From UBA7985 sp049612785 (GTDB taxonomy: Bacteria > Pseudomonadota > Alphaproteobacteria > UBA7985): a stretch of DNA of 12,565 bases. The notes beneath the pieces are model-generated. The model did not search any database. It was not told the DNA's origin and saw only the letters and a list, made by a program, of their open reading frames with translations. A program made the translations under genes and the position numbers. Where the stretch lies: the NCBI GenBank assembly GCA_049612785.1, contig JBMZBW010000078.1, positions 1 through 12,565 on the forward strand, read 5' to 3'. Position 1 is the stretch's first letter. Each line of letters begins with the position of its first letter. Positions 11,495 through 12,565 of the stretch are shown one piece after another.

Positions 11495-12565
11495 ATGGAT
11501 TTAGAAGCCCTCAAGTCGGACCTGATGGCCCGTATCGACGCCGCTGGCGACGTCGCCGCGCTTGAAGAAATCCGCGTTTCTGCCCTTGGCAAGAAAGGCG
11601 AGATTACCGCGCAAATGAAGCAGCTTGGCGGTCTCGACCCCGAAGCGCGGAAAGCAGCTGGACAGGCGCTCAATGCGCTCAAGGACGTCATTGCCGGCGC
11701 ATTGGATACCAAAAAGTCCAGCTTTGCAGATGCTGAGTTGAACGCACGGTTGGCGGCTGAAGCGATTGATGTGTCCCAGTCCCCTCGCCCGCGCAAGGTC
11801 GGTCGTCTGCACCCGATCACGCAAACAGTGGACGAGATCATCGATATCTTCGGACAGATGGGCTTTGTGTGGGCTGAAGGGCCGGAGATTGAAGACGACT
11901 GGCACAACTTCACCGCCCTGAATATGCCAACTGACCACCCTGCACGGCAAATGCAGGATACGTTCTACATGAACGGCCATAGCGGTGACGAAGGTTCGCT
12001 GGTTCTGCGGACCCATACCTCGCCGGTACAAATTCGCACGATGCTGAGTGAAAAGCCGCCGATCCGGGTGATTGTCCCGGGCCGGACTTTCCGCTCAGAC
12101 AGTGATGCGACCCACACCCCAATGTTTCATCAGGTCGAAGGGCTGGTGATCGACAAGACCTCGAACATGGCGCAGCTCAAAGGCTGCCTGCTTGAGTTTT
12201 GTCGGACCTTCTTCCGCGCGCCGGACCTGACCTTGCAATTCCGCCCGTCCTACTTCCCATTCACCGAGCCTTCCGCCGAAGTTGACATTCGCTGTGACCG
12301 CTCTGGCGGCAAGCTTGTGATTGGTGAAGGCGAAGACTGGCTGGAAGTCCTGGGCTCCGGAATGGTCAATCCGAGAGTTCTGGAGGCTTGCGGCCTGGAC
12401 CCTGAGGAGTATCAGGGCTTTGCCTTTGGTCTCGGGATCGAGCGTTTGGCGATGCTGAAGTACGGCATCCCGGACCTGCGGACCTTCTTTGACGGTGATG
12501 TGCGCTGGTTGCAGCACTACGGCTTCGAGCCGCATCTTCTCCCATCTCTGGTACGGGGGCGCTAA
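11495..12565 (+). CDS. pheS: Phenylalanyl-tRNA synthetase alpha subunit
   Basis: 356 residues, complete; the stop codon is the last triplet of the window. PheS is the catalytic subunit of the cytoplasmic alpha2-beta2 enzyme that charges tRNA-Phe. The N-terminal coiled coil (MDLEALKSDLMARID through about 90) binds tRNA and carries the usual LGKKGEITAQMKQLG. The class II core has HPITQTVDEIIDIFGQMGF, DTFYM, motif 2 (FRSDSDATHTPMFHQVEGL) and motif 3 (FGLGIERLAMLKYGIPDLR). An in-frame ATG at 11492 precedes the chosen one; 11495 fits the family MD- start and gives better spacing from the weak GAGTGG. The frame is open back to 11213, but that would read through the terminator and rplT. pheT should follow. 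Confidence 0.97.
   Translation: MDLEALKSDLMARIDAAGDVAALEEIRVSALGKKGEITAQMKQLGGLDPEARKAAGQALNALKDVIAGALDTKKSSFADAELNARLAAEAIDVSQSPRPRKVGRLHPITQTVDEIIDIFGQMGFVWAEGPEIEDDWHNFTALNMPTDHPARQMQDTFYMNGHSGDEGSLVLRTHTSPVQIRTMLSEKPPIRVIVPGRTFRSDSDATHTPMFHQVEGLVIDKTSNMAQLKGCLLEFCRTFFRAPDLTLQFRPSYFPFTEPSAEVDIRCDRSGGKLVIGEGEDWLEVLGSGMVNPRVLEACGLDPEEYQGFAFGLGIERLAMLKYGIPDLRTFFDGDVRWLQHYGFEPHLLPSLVRGR

Overview
This window is chromosomal DNA of an alphaproteobacterium. The evidence is an FzlA-type GST-like cell-division protein, a complex I NDUFA9-family protein beside undecaprenyl-pyrophosphate phosphatase, and the character of the ribosomal and tRNA-synthetase proteins. I cannot fix the order. Several proteins look Rhodobacterales-like, but the intact thrS-infC-rpmI-rplT-pheS order and the long L35 tail are not what I would expect of a standard roseobacter. 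Nearly all of the window is dense housekeeping sequence with short gaps.

Layout. (1) 1-300, left edge: the first 18 codons of a minus-strand gene resembling a phage-type integrase, then a minus-strand tRNA-Leu(CAG) with its own promoter. An integrase that starts just past the 3' end of a tRNA is the usual arrangement at the edge of an integrated element, so the island, if real, lies to the left of the window. (2) 436-3191: an NDUFA9-family NAD(P)-binding protein, convergent uppP, a 303-bp divergent intergenic region with several DNA/RNA structures, and fzlA. (3) 3170-4912: a secreted TPR protein (minus) and an atypical SDR (plus), start to start. (4) 4875-7758: a two-gene minus-strand operon (ABHD10-like alpha/beta hydrolase, then a membrane M50B metallopeptidase, joined by TAATG), facing away from a degenerate GT-B glycosyltransferase. 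(5) 7849-12565: the translation cluster thrS, infC, rpmI, rplT, intrinsic terminator, pheS. The window ends exactly at the pheS stop; pheT is expected next.

How the genes fit together: uppP (lipid carrier recycling) and fzlA (FtsZ-associated) both serve envelope growth and division. The TPR protein, M50B protease and glycosyltransferase may also act at the envelope, but nothing in the sequence assigns them a pathway. The right third supplies tRNA charging, initiation factor IF3 and two large-subunit proteins. IF3 appears to start at AUC, the non-AUG signature of IF3 autoregulation in Escherichia coli. The gaps on both sides of infC carry strong imperfect hairpins that could act in termination or autoregulation.

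I found no CRISPR array, insertion sequence, toxin-antitoxin pair or obvious new defence system. The points most worth following are the tRNA-Leu/integrase junction, the infC start and leaders, the structured uppP-fzlA gap, the remodelled FzlA N-terminal domain and the glycosyltransferase with missing donor-site residues.
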